A stretch of DNA of 64,000 nucleotides from positions 2,151,954 to 2,215,953 of the forward strand of contig OX638350.1 of assembly GCA_951813325.1 (NCBI GenBank), given 5' to 3'. Below the pieces are notes generated by a model that was not told the DNA's origin, did no database searches, and saw only the letters and a program-made list of their open reading frames with translations. The DNA comes from an uncultured Acidimicrobiales bacterium (GTDB lineage: Bacteria; Actinomycetota; Acidimicrobiia; Acidimicrobiales; Bin134). A program made the position numbers and the translations under genes. Of this stretch, positions 17,375 to 25,780 are shown in pieces; the stretch's first letter is position 1; each line of letters opens with the position of its first letter.

Positions 17375-17425
17375 GAGTTCCCATTTATTCCCATTCCACG
17401 TATGGGAATGGATGTGGGAAGACTC
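17375..17425. other. Nested dyad near the right island end
   Basis: ATTCCCAT (17387-17394) and ATGGGAAT (17402-17409) are perfect inverted arms with a 7-nt loop. An outer pair TTCCCA (17378-17383) and TGGGAA (17415-17420) continues the symmetry. It lacks a T-run. It could be a transcription end for the helicase gene or a binding site for a recombination protein near attR. Confidence 0.5.
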
Positions 17426-17474
17426 GGCAAGTCAAGTCCACAAGTGTAGCTGACCAGGGCTTTTGGGCACGATA

Positions 17475-17494
17475 CGATTCCCCCCAGCTCCACT
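17475..17494 (+). repeat. attR-like copy of the ssrA 3' end
   Basis: A perfect 20-bp copy of 6449-6468. It is not attached to any tmRNA body: the bases before it (GGGCACGATA) do not match the tmRNA T arm. This marks the far border of the island. Confidence 0.85.
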
Positions 17495-17653
17495 TCAGAC
17501 CGGTCCCGCTCGACACGCTGGCAGGCCGCAGAGTCGAGCCGGGCGCGCCAAGGGCTGGGTATGCCACCGAGACCGAGCCCCGGGTCACCGACTAGGGTTT
17601 CGGAGGGGTATAGCGAGAAGTTCTTGCAAGATCGCAGCTCTGAAAGGACCGAG

Positions 17654-18727
17654 GTGAACGATACCTACGGCGGCGCCACGTATATCTCGACTGACGCCCA
17701 CGTTACTGAGCCAATTGACCTGTACCGAGAGCGAGTCGATGCGCAATACCGCGACCGCGTCCCGTGGATCGAGGAGGGCGAGGGGGGCGAGCGGACCATC
17801 CGCATGGAGGGTCTGCGGCCCCGTTCGCTGATGGCCGCGGCAGTGCTCGAGAAGGCGGTCGTGGGCGGCTGGGACCTCGACGTGCGGATCCGAGACCAAG
17901 AGCGCGACGGGGTGGCCGCGGAGGTGATCTTCCCAACGTGGGCTCTTCAGGCCTGCTTCGTCCCCGAGGACCCCGGTTTCCAGCTGGCGATGTGCCGGGC
18001 GTACAACGACTGGGCGGTCGAGGTGTTCGGCGGTCGGGCCGAGCGGATCGTGGCGGTGGGCCTGATCCCGATGCTCGACATCGATGCCGCCGTCGCCGAG
18101 GCGCAGCGGGCGGCAGACCTGGGGCTGCGGGCGCTGTTCTTGCCCGCCCAGGTGCCGACGAGGCCCTACAACGACGAGGGCTACGACCGCTTCTGGGCCG
18201 CGGCCAGCGATTTGGGGCTTCCGCTCACGTTCCATTCGGGCACCGGTGTGGAGCCCCGGGTGGTGAGGGGCCCGGGGGGCGCGGTGATCAACTACTTGCT
18301 GGCCGCCCAGCTCGACGGGCCCCGGGTGATGCTGAGCCTGGCCGCGGGAGGGGCGCTGGACCGGTTCCCCGAGCTTCGGGTGGTCACGGTGGAGACCGGC
18401 GCCTCGTGGCTGGCCTGGGTGATGACGCAGGCTGACGCCATCTATGATGCCCACCAGATGTGGGCGAAGCCGAAGTTGTCGCTGAAGCCGTCTGAGTTGA
18501 TTCGCCGACAGTGCGCGGCCACGTTCATGCATGACCCGGTGGCTGTCGCGAACCGCGAGTTCACCGGTGTCGAAACGCTCATGTGGGGCAACGACTATCC
18601 CCACCCCGAAGGCACTTGGCCCAACAGCCAGGCTCGCTGCGCAGAGCAGTTCGAGGGCGTGCCCGGCGACGAGCTCGCCTCCATCGTCGGAGGCAATGCG
18701 GCCCGGGTCTTCGGGTTCGCTCTGTGA
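17654..18727 (+). CDS. Amidohydrolase family metal-dependent hydrolase
   Basis: A 357-residue amidohydrolase_2 type TIM-barrel protein. It has STDAHVTEPIDLY at the N-terminus, LTFHSGTG in the middle, VTVETGASWLAWVM, and the C-terminal LMWGNDYPHPEGTWP, whose Asp and His positions fit the metal site. Family members are decarboxylases or hydrolases of the ACMSD type; the substrate cannot be read from sequence. I chose GTG 17654 because AAAGGA precedes it by 8 nt; the frame is open further upstream to 17561. It opens a same-strand cluster with CoA-transferase, thiolase-like and DUF35 genes. A second amidohydrolase of this family lies at 36292. Confidence 0.8.
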   Translation: MNDTYGGATYISTDAHVTEPIDLYRERVDAQYRDRVPWIEEGEGGERTIRMEGLRPRSLMAAAVLEKAVVGGWDLDVRIRDQERDGVAAEVIFPTWALQACFVPEDPGFQLAMCRAYNDWAVEVFGGRAERIVAVGLIPMLDIDAAVAEAQRAADLGLRALFLPAQVPTRPYNDEGYDRFWAAASDLGLPLTFHSGTGVEPRVVRGPGGAVINYLLAAQLDGPRVMLSLAAGGALDRFPELRVVTVETGASWLAWVMTQADAIYDAHQMWAKPKLSLKPSELIRRQCAATFMHDPVAVANREFTGVETLMWGNDYPHPEGTWPNSQARCAEQFEGVPGDELASIVGGNAARVFGFAL

Positions 18728-18764
18728 GGCCCCGCGGCCCGGGTCTTTGTCGGGGAGGTCGCCG

Positions 18765-21278
18765 ATGGTGACGTCCGGAGCTGGCGCGGGACTGCTCTCG
18801 GGGATCCGAGTCGTCGATCTGTCGAGTTCTTGGGTCGGCGCCCACATGGGCTTGTTCTTCGCCGACCAGGGCGCAGAAGTCGTGTGCGTCGAGCCGCCCG
18901 GCGGATCCGCGCTGCGCAGCTCGGCCGCCTGGGCGTTCCTCGGCCGGGGCAAGCACAGCGTGGTGGCCGACCTGGCCCGGCCCGAAGGCATCGAGCAGGC
19001 CCGCAGCCTGGCTATTGCCGCCGATGTGGTCGTGCAGACCTGGAAGCCGGGCACCGCGGAGCGGCTCGGCCTCGGCTATGGCGACCTTGCCGCCGCCAAT
19101 CCCGGGCTGGTGTACGCGTCGGTAAGCGGCTTCGGGTCGAAGGGGCCCTTTGTCGGCCTTCCCGGACATGAGGCACTGGTCATGGCCAAGCTGGGCTTCG
19201 CCATCCAGTTCAGCGCCTTCACCCCTCGGAGCGGCCCGGCCTACTGCTCGGTTCCCTACGCTGCTTTCAGCGCGGCCCACACCGCGCTCCACGGCACCCT
19301 GGCCGCCCTCTACGAGCGCGAGCATTCCGGTCTGGGCCAGCTTGTCGAGTCATCGCTGGCCCAGGGCATGGCCGCCATGGACCCGTGGCGCTGGTTCTTG
19401 GCGTTCATCGCCCGCCAGTACCCCGAGGCGTACGAGGCCGCAGCCCCGATCGGCGACGACGGGATCCCCAACCACAGCTTCGCGTTCCGGCTGCTGGTGG
19501 CGCCCAGCTCCGACGGCCACTGGCTTCAGTTCTCCCAGGTTTCGCCCCACCTGTTCGCCGCCTTCATGCGGGTGCTGGGGTTGGAGTGGATGCTCGAGGA
19601 TGACGAATGGTCGACCGTGCCCGAGATCGACGACCGCGATCGCCGCCGCCAGCTCTGGGAGCAGATGCTGACCGCGGTGCGGTCCAAGACGCTGGCCGAG
19701 TGGAAGGAGGTCTTCGACCAGGAGCCCGACGTGTGGGCCGAAGTGTTCCGCCGCGACAGCGAACTGCTAGACCATCCCCAACTCGTCCACGACGCCCGAG
19801 TCATCTGCATCGACGCCCCGACGCTCGGCCCGGTGCGCCAGCCCGGGCCCTTGGTGGCCATTCCCGCCTCTGGACTTCAACCCAGCCGGCCGGCGCCGGA
19901 CTTGGGACGCGACGAGGTGACCGCTTCTTGGAATACCGTGCCGCCGCGATTCGCAGGCGCCTCCGCGGCAGCGGGACGACCGGCGGCGGGCGCCGCGCCG
20001 CTTGCGGGAGTGACCGTGGTCGAGCTCGGCACCTACTACGCAGCCCCCTTTGCCGGAGCGATCCTGGCCGACTACGGCGCCCGCGTCATCAAGGTCGAGT
20101 CCCTCGAGGGCGAGCCGATGCGGATGATCATGGGCTTCCCCGAGTCGGGGGCAGCCAAGTCTCTCCAGGGCAAACAGAGCATCGCCTTGGACCTCGCCTC
20201 CAACGAGGGCCGGGCAATCGTCCACCGGCTCGCCGCTGGCGCCGACATCGTGATGCAGAGCTACCGGGCCGGGGTGGCCGCCCGCCTCGGCGTCGATGCC
20301 GCCACGCTGCAAGCCGTCAACCCCGGGCTGGTCTACGTCAATTCGCCGGGATATGGCGAAGGCGGACCGTGCGGACATCGACCCGCCTTCGCCCCCACCA
20401 TCGGCGCGGCCGCCGGTGCCGGATGGCGCAACGTGGGGCCCTCGGTGGCCGCTTCCGACCAGCTCGACCCCGAAGGCGCCAAGGAGGCCTCGCTCAGGTT
20501 GGGCATGGCCACTCAGGTCGGCGGCAACGCTGACGGGTGCTCGGCTGTGGTCGTGGCCAGCGCCATGCTCGCGGGTCTGCTCGGAGCACGCCGGGGCATT
20601 TGTGGCGGCCGGCCGGGAGACGGGCAGGCCGCGGGCCCGGTGTTGGCGACCTCAATGCTGACCTCCATGGCCCACGTGCTCTGCGAGGACTGTGTGGATT
20701 ATGAGGGCCGCCCACCCACGCCGACAGCCGATTCGCAGCTGTTCGGGCTGTCGGCCGACTACCGGCTCTACCGAGCCGCCAGAGGATGGGTGTTTCTGGC
20801 CGCACCCAGCGACCGGGAGTGGCGGCGGTTCGCAGACGCTTTGGAAGCAATGGGTGCCGGGGGCGGGCTGGTCTCCGACCCCCGGTTTGCCGATTCGGCT
20901 TCGCGCGCCGCCCACGACGAGGTGCTGACCGCCGAGTTGGCTGCGATTTTCGCCGGCCGGGACGCGGCCAACTGGGAGAACCTGCTCGCAGCCGAGGGCG
21001 TCGGCTGCGTCGAGGTGGCGTCCGAGCCCTTCGAGGCGCTGCTGCTCGACGAGAGCGAAGACAGCTACGGGAGGGCGGCGGGGCTGGTCGCCGAGGTCGA
21101 GCATCCCGCGCTGGGGGTCCACCCCCGTCTCACTTCGCTCGCCGGCCTGTCGCGGTCGTCGACCGTGCTGGGCCGGGGATGCCTGTTGGGCGAGCACACC
21201 GACCAGATTCTCGCCGAGCTGGACTATGGTGCCGAGAGGATCGCCCGGCTTCATGCTGAAGGGATCGTCGGTGGCTGA
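18765..21278 (+). CDS. Tandem-domain CaiB/BaiF CoA-transferase
   Basis: An 837-residue protein made of two CaiB/BaiF (family III) CoA-transferase domains. The first starts with LLSGIRVVDLSSSWVGAHMG and the second with LAGVTVVELGTYYAAPFAG, near residue 410. Each has ADxGAxVxKVE-like and NPGLVYxSxxGxG motifs. Family III enzymes move CoA between acids through an Asp-anhydride. At the usual Asp position the first half reads GHEALVMAKLG (Glu) and the second GHRPAFAPTIG, so the normal nucleophile is not evident in either half. Start ATG 18765 follows GGGGAGG. The stop overlaps the GTG of the next gene. Confidence 0.82.
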   Translation: MVTSGAGAGLLSGIRVVDLSSSWVGAHMGLFFADQGAEVVCVEPPGGSALRSSAAWAFLGRGKHSVVADLARPEGIEQARSLAIAADVVVQTWKPGTAERLGLGYGDLAAANPGLVYASVSGFGSKGPFVGLPGHEALVMAKLGFAIQFSAFTPRSGPAYCSVPYAAFSAAHTALHGTLAALYEREHSGLGQLVESSLAQGMAAMDPWRWFLAFIARQYPEAYEAAAPIGDDGIPNHSFAFRLLVAPSSDGHWLQFSQVSPHLFAAFMRVLGLEWMLEDDEWSTVPEIDDRDRRRQLWEQMLTAVRSKTLAEWKEVFDQEPDVWAEVFRRDSELLDHPQLVHDARVICIDAPTLGPVRQPGPLVAIPASGLQPSRPAPDLGRDEVTASWNTVPPRFAGASAAAGRPAAGAAPLAGVTVVELGTYYAAPFAGAILADYGARVIKVESLEGEPMRMIMGFPESGAAKSLQGKQSIALDLASNEGRAIVHRLAAGADIVMQSYRAGVAARLGVDAATLQAVNPGLVYVNSPGYGEGGPCGHRPAFAPTIGAAAGAGWRNVGPSVAASDQLDPEGAKEASLRLGMATQVGGNADGCSAVVVASAMLAGLLGARRGICGGRPGDGQAAGPVLATSMLTSMAHVLCEDCVDYEGRPPTPTADSQLFGLSADYRLYRAARGWVFLAAPSDREWRRFADALEAMGAGGGLVSDPRFADSASRAAHDEVLTAELAAIFAGRDAANWENLLAAEGVGCVEVASEPFEALLLDESEDSYGRAAGLVAEVEHPALGVHPRLTSLAGLSRSSTVLGRGCLLGEHTDQILAELDYGAERIARLHAEGIVGG

Positions 21279-22461
21279 TCCGAGCTGGCTGCGGGGACGG
21301 GCCGCCATCGTGGGCATCGGTTCCACCGCGTACGGCCGCAGGGGCGAGTTCACCCGGCGGGGCGAGCTGTCCATGGCCGCTGAAGCCGTGGCCGCGGCCT
21401 GCGCCGATGCCGGCATTGCGCCGGCCGACATCGACGGATGGTCCTCCTACAGCATGGATGGCACCGAGCCCGGCGACCTCGCGCATGCTTTCGGCTCCCG
21501 GCCCGTGCGCCTGGCGTCGATGACCCATGGCGGCGGCGGGGCGGCCATCGGGGGAGCGTTTTTACACGCAGCGATGGCGGTGGCCACCGGCCAGGCTGAC
21601 GTGTGCGTGGTGTACCGGTCGATCTGCCAGGGCAAGCTGCCGTTCGGACAGGCCATGGCCAGGGCCTCCCGGTTGCCGCCTGCATTCAGCTGGGCCGCCC
21701 CTTACGGGCTCATGGCTCCGGGACAGATGTTCGCGCTGGCCGCGGTGCGCCACATGCACCTCTACGGCACTACCGAAGAGCACTTCAGCCGCATCGCCAT
21801 CAACGCCCGGGACATGGCCGCCAACAACCCGCAGGCCCGGTTCCGCGAGCCGCTCAGCGCCGACCAGTACTTCTCCATGCCCTACATCTACGAGCCGCTG
21901 CGCCGCCCCGACCTCTGCATGGAATCCGACGTGGCCGTCGCAGTGGTCATCACCAGCGCAGAGCGGGCCGCCGACCTCGACTCCGACGCAGCGCACATCG
22001 CGGCGGCATCGATCGGCGCGCCGCAGCGCTTCGGGCAGGGACTGCTCGGCAGCTACAACATGCGCGACGACGACTTCGCCTCCGCCGGCCAGCGCACCGT
22101 GGCCGCCGACCTGTATTCCAAGGCCGGCCTGGGCCCCGCCGACGTGGACGTGGCCCAGATCTACGACCATTTCAGCCCGCTGGTGCTGATGGGGCTGGAA
22201 GACTTCGGGTTCTGCGAGGTGGGCGAGAGCGGGCCTTTCGTCGACGATGGGGGGATAGGCTTGGACGCCCTGCCCCTCAACACCGCGGGCGGCAACCTGG
22301 CCGAGGTCTACGCCCACGGCATGACCCAGGTGAGCGAGGCGGTCCGCCAACTGCGGGGCACCGCAGTCAACCAAGTGGCCGGTGCCGAGGTCGCCCTGGT
22401 GGTCGGCGGAGCAGGGCCCACCCCGACCAGCGCCCTGATCCTCACCAAAGGGGCGCCATGA
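21271..22461 (+). CDS. Thiolase-like lipid-transfer protein (Ltp2-type aldolase subunit)
   Basis: A 396-residue thiolase-fold protein. Where thiolases carry the nucleophilic Cys it reads MTHGGGGAAIGGAF, so it should not be a classical thiolase. The C-terminal AGGNLAEVYAHGMTQVSEAV region is conserved in the SCP-x/Ltp group. The next gene encodes a DUF35 OB-fold protein and overlaps it (ATGA). In steroid-degrading actinobacteria, cysteine-less Ltp2 proteins pair with DUF35 proteins to form retro-aldolases that cut side chains from acyl-CoA intermediates. The same role is inferred here; the substrate is unknown. I chose GTG 21271, which overlaps the upstream stop and follows AAGGGA. Confidence 0.8.
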   Translation: MADPSWLRGRAAIVGIGSTAYGRRGEFTRRGELSMAAEAVAAACADAGIAPADIDGWSSYSMDGTEPGDLAHAFGSRPVRLASMTHGGGGAAIGGAFLHAAMAVATGQADVCVVYRSICQGKLPFGQAMARASRLPPAFSWAAPYGLMAPGQMFALAAVRHMHLYGTTEEHFSRIAINARDMAANNPQARFREPLSADQYFSMPYIYEPLRRPDLCMESDVAVAVVITSAERAADLDSDAAHIAAASIGAPQRFGQGLLGSYNMRDDDFASAGQRTVAADLYSKAGLGPADVDVAQIYDHFSPLVLMGLEDFGFCEVGESGPFVDDGGIGLDALPLNTAGGNLAEVYAHGMTQVSEAVRQLRGTAVNQVAGAEVALVVGGAGPTPTSALILTKGAP

Positions 22462-22886
22462 GCTCGCAAATGCCGGGCCTTCCAGCACCCGGATTGTCGC
22501 CGATCTCCGCGCCCTACTGGCGTGCCGCTGGCGAGCGGCGGCTCTTGATCCAGCGCTGCGGGGATTGCGGAGCCCACCGCCACCCGCCCACATCGGCGTG
22601 CTACGCCTGCGGGTCGCTGGCCATCGACTGGGACGAGGTGGCCGGGACGGGGCGGGTCTACTCCTACGTTTGGACCCACCGACCCGTCGTTGAAATCTTC
22701 GAGAACCTGGGGGTTTACAACGCGGCCGTGATCGAACTCGACGGCACCATAGGAGAGCCGGTTCGCATCCTGAGCCGGGTCAACGAGATCGACCGCGACG
22801 GCCTCATCGTGGGCCTCGAGGTGCGCGTCGACTTCGACCCGATCGACGACGAGATCGCCCTGCCCGTCTTCGTGCCGCTCACCTAG
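22458..22886 (+). CDS. Zn-ribbon/OB-fold protein, DUF35 family
   Basis: A 142-residue protein with a rubredoxin-like zinc ribbon (CGDCGAHRHPPTSACYACGS) followed by an OB fold starting at GTGRVYSYVWTHRP. DUF35 proteins are partners of thiolase-fold enzymes, and the start here overlaps the stop of the thiolase-like gene, so the two are probably made in equal amounts. It likely binds acyl-CoA for the aldolase or thiolase-like partner. The gene converges with the SDR gene, with 9 bp between stops. Confidence 0.88.
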   Translation: MSSQMPGLPAPGLSPISAPYWRAAGERRLLIQRCGDCGAHRHPPTSACYACGSLAIDWDEVAGTGRVYSYVWTHRPVVEIFENLGVYNAAVIELDGTIGEPVRILSRVNEIDRDGLIVGLEVRVDFDPIDDEIALPVFVPLT

Positions 22887-22895
22887 GGGTCGTTC

Positions 22896-23675
22896 TCAGC
22901 CCGGAGCCCACGCTAGGCCGCCGTCGACCTTGATGGTCGCACCGGTGGTGAAGCTGGAGGCGTCGGAGGCGAGGTAGAGCGCGGCCCCCACGATCTCGTG
23001 CGGCTCCCCGCCCCGGCCCAGGGGGATGCTCTTGGCCGCCGATTGGTGGAACGACTCCATGTCCCAAGCGGCAGACACATCGGTGAAGAACGGCCCCGGC
23101 ATGATGCAGTTCACCCGCACGGTGGGGGCATAGATGCGAGCCAGTGCCAGCGTGAGGTTGTTGAGCCCGGCCTTGGCCATGGCGTAGGGGACTTCGCCAT
23201 AGGTCGGCTGCACTGCGGCTCCGCTCGACACGTTGATGATGCTGCCCCTTCGGCCGGATTCCACCATGTGCTCCCCTACCAGCACCGACAGCCGGAAAGG
23301 CCCTTTCATGTTAAGGCCGATAACGGAGTCGAAGAGCCTCTCGCTCACCTCGGCCAACGAGGGGTACTGCGGTGAGCTGCCGGCATTGTTCACCAGCACA
23401 TCGATCCCCCCGCAGTGGGCGATCACCCGCTCGACGAAGGGCTCGTGCTCGTCCCACCGCCCGACATGAAGCGCTGCCCCGAGGGCCTCTTGGCCGGTGC
23501 GCTCGGTGATCTCGGCGGCCAGCGCATCGCAAGCCTGGGCCTTCCGGCTGGCCACCACCACCCGCGCCCCGCGCTCGGCAAAGCTCAAGCACATCTCCCG
23601 ACCGAGCCCCCGGCTCCCGCCGGTGACCACCACAACTCGGTCGTCAAGCGAGAAGAGGTCATCCTTGTCTGCCAC
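22896..23675 (-). CDS. Short-chain dehydrogenase/reductase (SDR)
   Basis: A 259-residue classical SDR. The NAD(P) motif VVTGGSRGLGREM is at ~17-29, NNAG follows at about 95, and the catalytic pair is YAMAK with an upstream Ser in NVSSGAA. The likely reaction is oxidation of a hydroxyacyl-CoA or a sugar or lipid alcohol. Its position beside the aldolase pair suggests a step in the same pathway. The start is GTG 23675 with GGAG 6 nt upstream. Confidence 0.88.
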   Translation of the reverse strand: MADKDDLFSLDDRVVVVTGGSRGLGREMCLSFAERGARVVVASRKAQACDALAAEITERTGQEALGAALHVGRWDEHEPFVERVIAHCGGIDVLVNNAGSSPQYPSLAEVSERLFDSVIGLNMKGPFRLSVLVGEHMVESGRRGSIINVSSGAAVQPTYGEVPYAMAKAGLNNLTLALARIYAPTVRVNCIMPGPFFTDVSAAWDMESFHQSAAKSIPLGRGGEPHEIVGAALYLASDASSFTTGATIKVDGGLAWAPG

Positions 23676-23746
23676 CGCACACTCCTAGGCCAACACGTAC
23701 TCGCCGGGAGAGTACACCCGCCACCGCAATCTGCCTGAACGCAGCG

Positions 23747-24358
23747 TCAGACCTCGGTGGCTCGCCAGCAGTACCAGGCGGCGACGCTGCGATAGGGGCG
23801 GAACTGGTCGCCGAGCGGTTCTAACTCATCGGCGGTGGGAGGCTGGGTCCAGCCGTGAGCCAAGCCGTAGCCCTTGCGCACGCCGAAGTCGCCCACTGGC
23901 CACACGTCCAAACGGCGCAGCGAGAACATCAAGAACATCTGGGCGGTCCACACGCCGACCCCCCAGACCTGGCTGAGCTGGGCGATCACTTCCTCGTCGG
24001 GCAAGCGGCCCAGACCGGCCAAGTCCAAAGAGCCCTGCTCACAGTGAGCGGCGAGGTCGAGCATCGCCCGGGTCTTAGCGCCTGACAACCCGGCGCCCCG
24101 CAGCGGCTCCTCGCCGAGAGCCAGCACCGAATCGGGCACCCACTCCGGCGTCTGAGCCCGCACCCGTCCCCAGATGGCCCCAGCCGCTTTGCCGGCGAGC
24201 TGCTGGTAGGCGATCTCTCGGCTCAGCACCTCGAATCTCTCCCCCACTTTGGGCTTGGAGCCGAATCGGGGCGGTCCGAACCGCCCCACCAGCCCGGCCA
24301 TCGCCTCGGAGGTGTCGGCCAGGGCCCGGCTGGCCGCGGTCAAGCTCACTCCGCCCAC
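23747..24358 (-). CDS. DNA-3-methyladenine glycosylase (AlkA-like, HhH-GPD)
   Basis: A 203-residue helix-hairpin-helix GPD glycosylase. It shows EIAYQQLAGKAAGAIWGRV, the hairpin LSQVWGVGVWTAQMFLMF and the catalytic-loop WPVGDFGVRKGY, with the active-site Asp in VGDFG. It removes alkylated bases in base excision repair. The protein lacks the N-terminal domain of E. coli AlkA, as is common for short family members. The start is GTG 24358 with AGGAG upstream. Confidence 0.87.
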   Translation of the reverse strand: MGGVSLTAASRALADTSEAMAGLVGRFGPPRFGSKPKVGERFEVLSREIAYQQLAGKAAGAIWGRVRAQTPEWVPDSVLALGEEPLRGAGLSGAKTRAMLDLAAHCEQGSLDLAGLGRLPDEEVIAQLSQVWGVGVWTAQMFLMFSLRRLDVWPVGDFGVRKGYGLAHGWTQPPTADELEPLGDQFRPYRSVAAWYCWRATEV

Positions 24359-24395
24359 GAGGATGCTCCTGATCTGGGCTGTCTACGCAACCGCG

Positions 24396-25250
24396 TCACC
24401 CATACTCACGGGACATGGCGGGCTGCGGAATCGGCTTGACGATCACCCGGGCTATGCGCCGTCCGGTGACTCTTTCCACCAACAGCTCCCAGCCGTCCAC
24501 CACCAGCGTCTCCCCCTCGTCAGGCACATGGCCCAGGGTATTGAAGATCAAGCCACCCACGGTATCCCAATTGCCGTTGGGCAGCGGCGCACCCAGCACC
24601 TCGCTCAGCTCGTCGATGGGAACCCGCCCGTTCACCTTCACCGTGCCGGGCGCCACCCGCTCGATCATGGGCTCCTCTACGTCGAACTCGTCGACGATCT
24701 CGCCCACCAGCTCTTCGATGAGGTCTTCCAGGGTGACCACTCCGGCGGTGCCGCCGTATTCGTCCACCACTATGGCGATGTGGAACTTCTCGGCCTGCAT
24801 CTCCCGAAGCAATAGGGAGATGCGCTTGGTCTCGGGCACGAAATGGGCAACCCGCGCCACCGATACCGCTGGAGAACCGGCCCCGCGCTCCCGCTCGGCC
24901 CGCATCAAGTCTTTGGCATGGACCACCCCCACTACGTCGTCGATGCCCTCGGCGTACACCGGCACCCGGCTGTAGCCGTGCTCGATAACGATGCCGATGG
25001 CCTCGGTCACCGTGTGCTGGTTGCTCATCGCCACCATGTCGGTGCGGGGCACCATCACCTCACGAGCCACAGTGTCGCCGAACTCGATGATCTGGCCGAT
25101 CAGCTCCCGCTCCTCGGGCTCGATGGCGTCAGACGCCTCGGCTGCCTCGGCCACGGCCAGCAGCTCTTCCTCCGACACCTGAGGCGCCTCTCGACGCCTG
25201 CTGGCATTCAATAGACGCCGCAGCGACCCGAATCGGCTGTGGGCGTTCAC
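24396..25250 (-). CDS. CorC/HlyC-type CBS-domain protein
   Basis: A 284-residue soluble CorC-like protein. It has a pair of CBS domains (VMVPRTDMVAM to VVHAKDLM, then a second ending AGVVTLEDLIEELVGEI) and a C-terminal CorC_HlyC domain with VNGRVPIDEL and VGGLIFNTLGHVP. No DUF21 membrane domain is present. The family is linked to divalent cation efflux and magnesium homeostasis. It overlaps ybeY by 4 bp in the conserved phoH-ybeY-corC order. Confidence 0.88.
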   Translation of the reverse strand: MNAHSRFGSLRRLLNASRRREAPQVSEEELLAVAEAAEASDAIEPEERELIGQIIEFGDTVAREVMVPRTDMVAMSNQHTVTEAIGIVIEHGYSRVPVYAEGIDDVVGVVHAKDLMRAERERGAGSPAVSVARVAHFVPETKRISLLLREMQAEKFHIAIVVDEYGGTAGVVTLEDLIEELVGEIVDEFDVEEPMIERVAPGTVKVNGRVPIDELSEVLGAPLPNGNWDTVGGLIFNTLGHVPDEGETLVVDGWELLVERVTGRRIARVIVKPIPQPAMSREYG

Positions 25251-25780
25251 GACGATCTCGCCGATATGTCGGCCAGCGTGTCCGAAGCGGCCTCCAGGGC
25301 GAGCAACTCCCGCTCCCGGGCCTGCATCTTCTCGGCGTCGACGGCGTCGACGTGGTCGTAGCCCAACAGGTGCAGGGCGCCGTGCACCATCAACAAGGAC
25401 AGCTCGTCGTCGACGGCCTTGCCGTGGGCCGCGGCGTTGGAAGCGGCCACCGAGGGGCAGATCACCACATCGCCCACCAGCCGGGGCTCGTCATCGGCCC
25501 GGGGAGCGCTGCCGTCATCGGCGCCGAAAGCGAGCACGTCGGTGGGCCGGTCGATCCCCCGGTGCTCAGCGTTGAGTGCCGCCATCTGGTCGGCGGCCAC
25601 AAAGGACAATCCTGCTTCCCAGGGGACCGCAACCCCCTCTTCGCCCAGGACTCGGCGCATCAGAGCTGCCCAGCGGCCCTCGTCCACCGGCTGGTCATGT
25701 TGGCGGTCGACCACCACGACCACCCCTGAACCGATGACTGCTGCCCCGGGTTTGGGACCCGAGTCGGCGTCGTCTGTCAC
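25247..25780 (-). CDS. ybeY: Endoribonuclease YbeY
   Basis: A 177-residue YbeY with the metal-binding motif HGALHLLGYDH preceded by NAEHRGIDRPTDVLAF. YbeY acts in 16S rRNA 3'-end maturation and 70S quality control. It overlaps phoH upstream and corC downstream by 4 bp each, indicating one operon. The N-terminal ~25 residues are a variable extension. Confidence 0.93.
   Translation of the reverse strand: MTDDADSGPKPGAAVIGSGVVVVVDRQHDQPVDEGRWAALMRRVLGEEGVAVPWEAGLSFVAADQMAALNAEHRGIDRPTDVLAFGADDGSAPRADDEPRLVGDVVICPSVAASNAAAHGKAVDDELSLLMVHGALHLLGYDHVDAVDAEKMQARERELLALEAASDTLADISARSS

Larger units (their letters stand above)
6449..17494. mobile_element. Genomic island integrated at ssrA (candidate defence island)
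   Basis: An 11,026-bp unit lies between two copies of a 20-bp ssrA 3'-end repeat. Only the left copy belongs to a complete tmRNA; the right copy is followed by unrelated chromosomal sequence. All three large genes inside run in the same direction: AAA/DUF4143 ATPase, NACHT-type NTPase with nuclease, and exonuclease-RecQ-UvrD fusion. The first two genes look less GC-biased at third codon positions than their neighbours, judged by eye. I find no integrase, excisionase, replication or structural phage gene, so the island is either immobilised or moved in trans. A 168-bp MITE has inserted between the second and third genes. Confidence 0.8.
17332..17653. other. Gene-free right end of the island and its junction
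   Basis: This 322-bp stretch between the helicase fusion and the amidohydrolase gene holds a dyad (17375-17425), the attR-like repeat (17475-17494), and then chromosomal sequence with an SD-like GAAAGGA before the GTG at 17654. I see no convincing coding frame in it. Confidence 0.6.

Noticed and set aside
6449..17494. The island as a prophage.
   Set aside because: No capsid, tail, terminase, lysis, replication or integrase gene is visible.
21271..22461. Ordinary acetyl-CoA acetyltransferase.
   Set aside because: The nucleophilic Cys is replaced by Gly in MTHGGGGAAIGG and a DUF35 gene is coupled to it.
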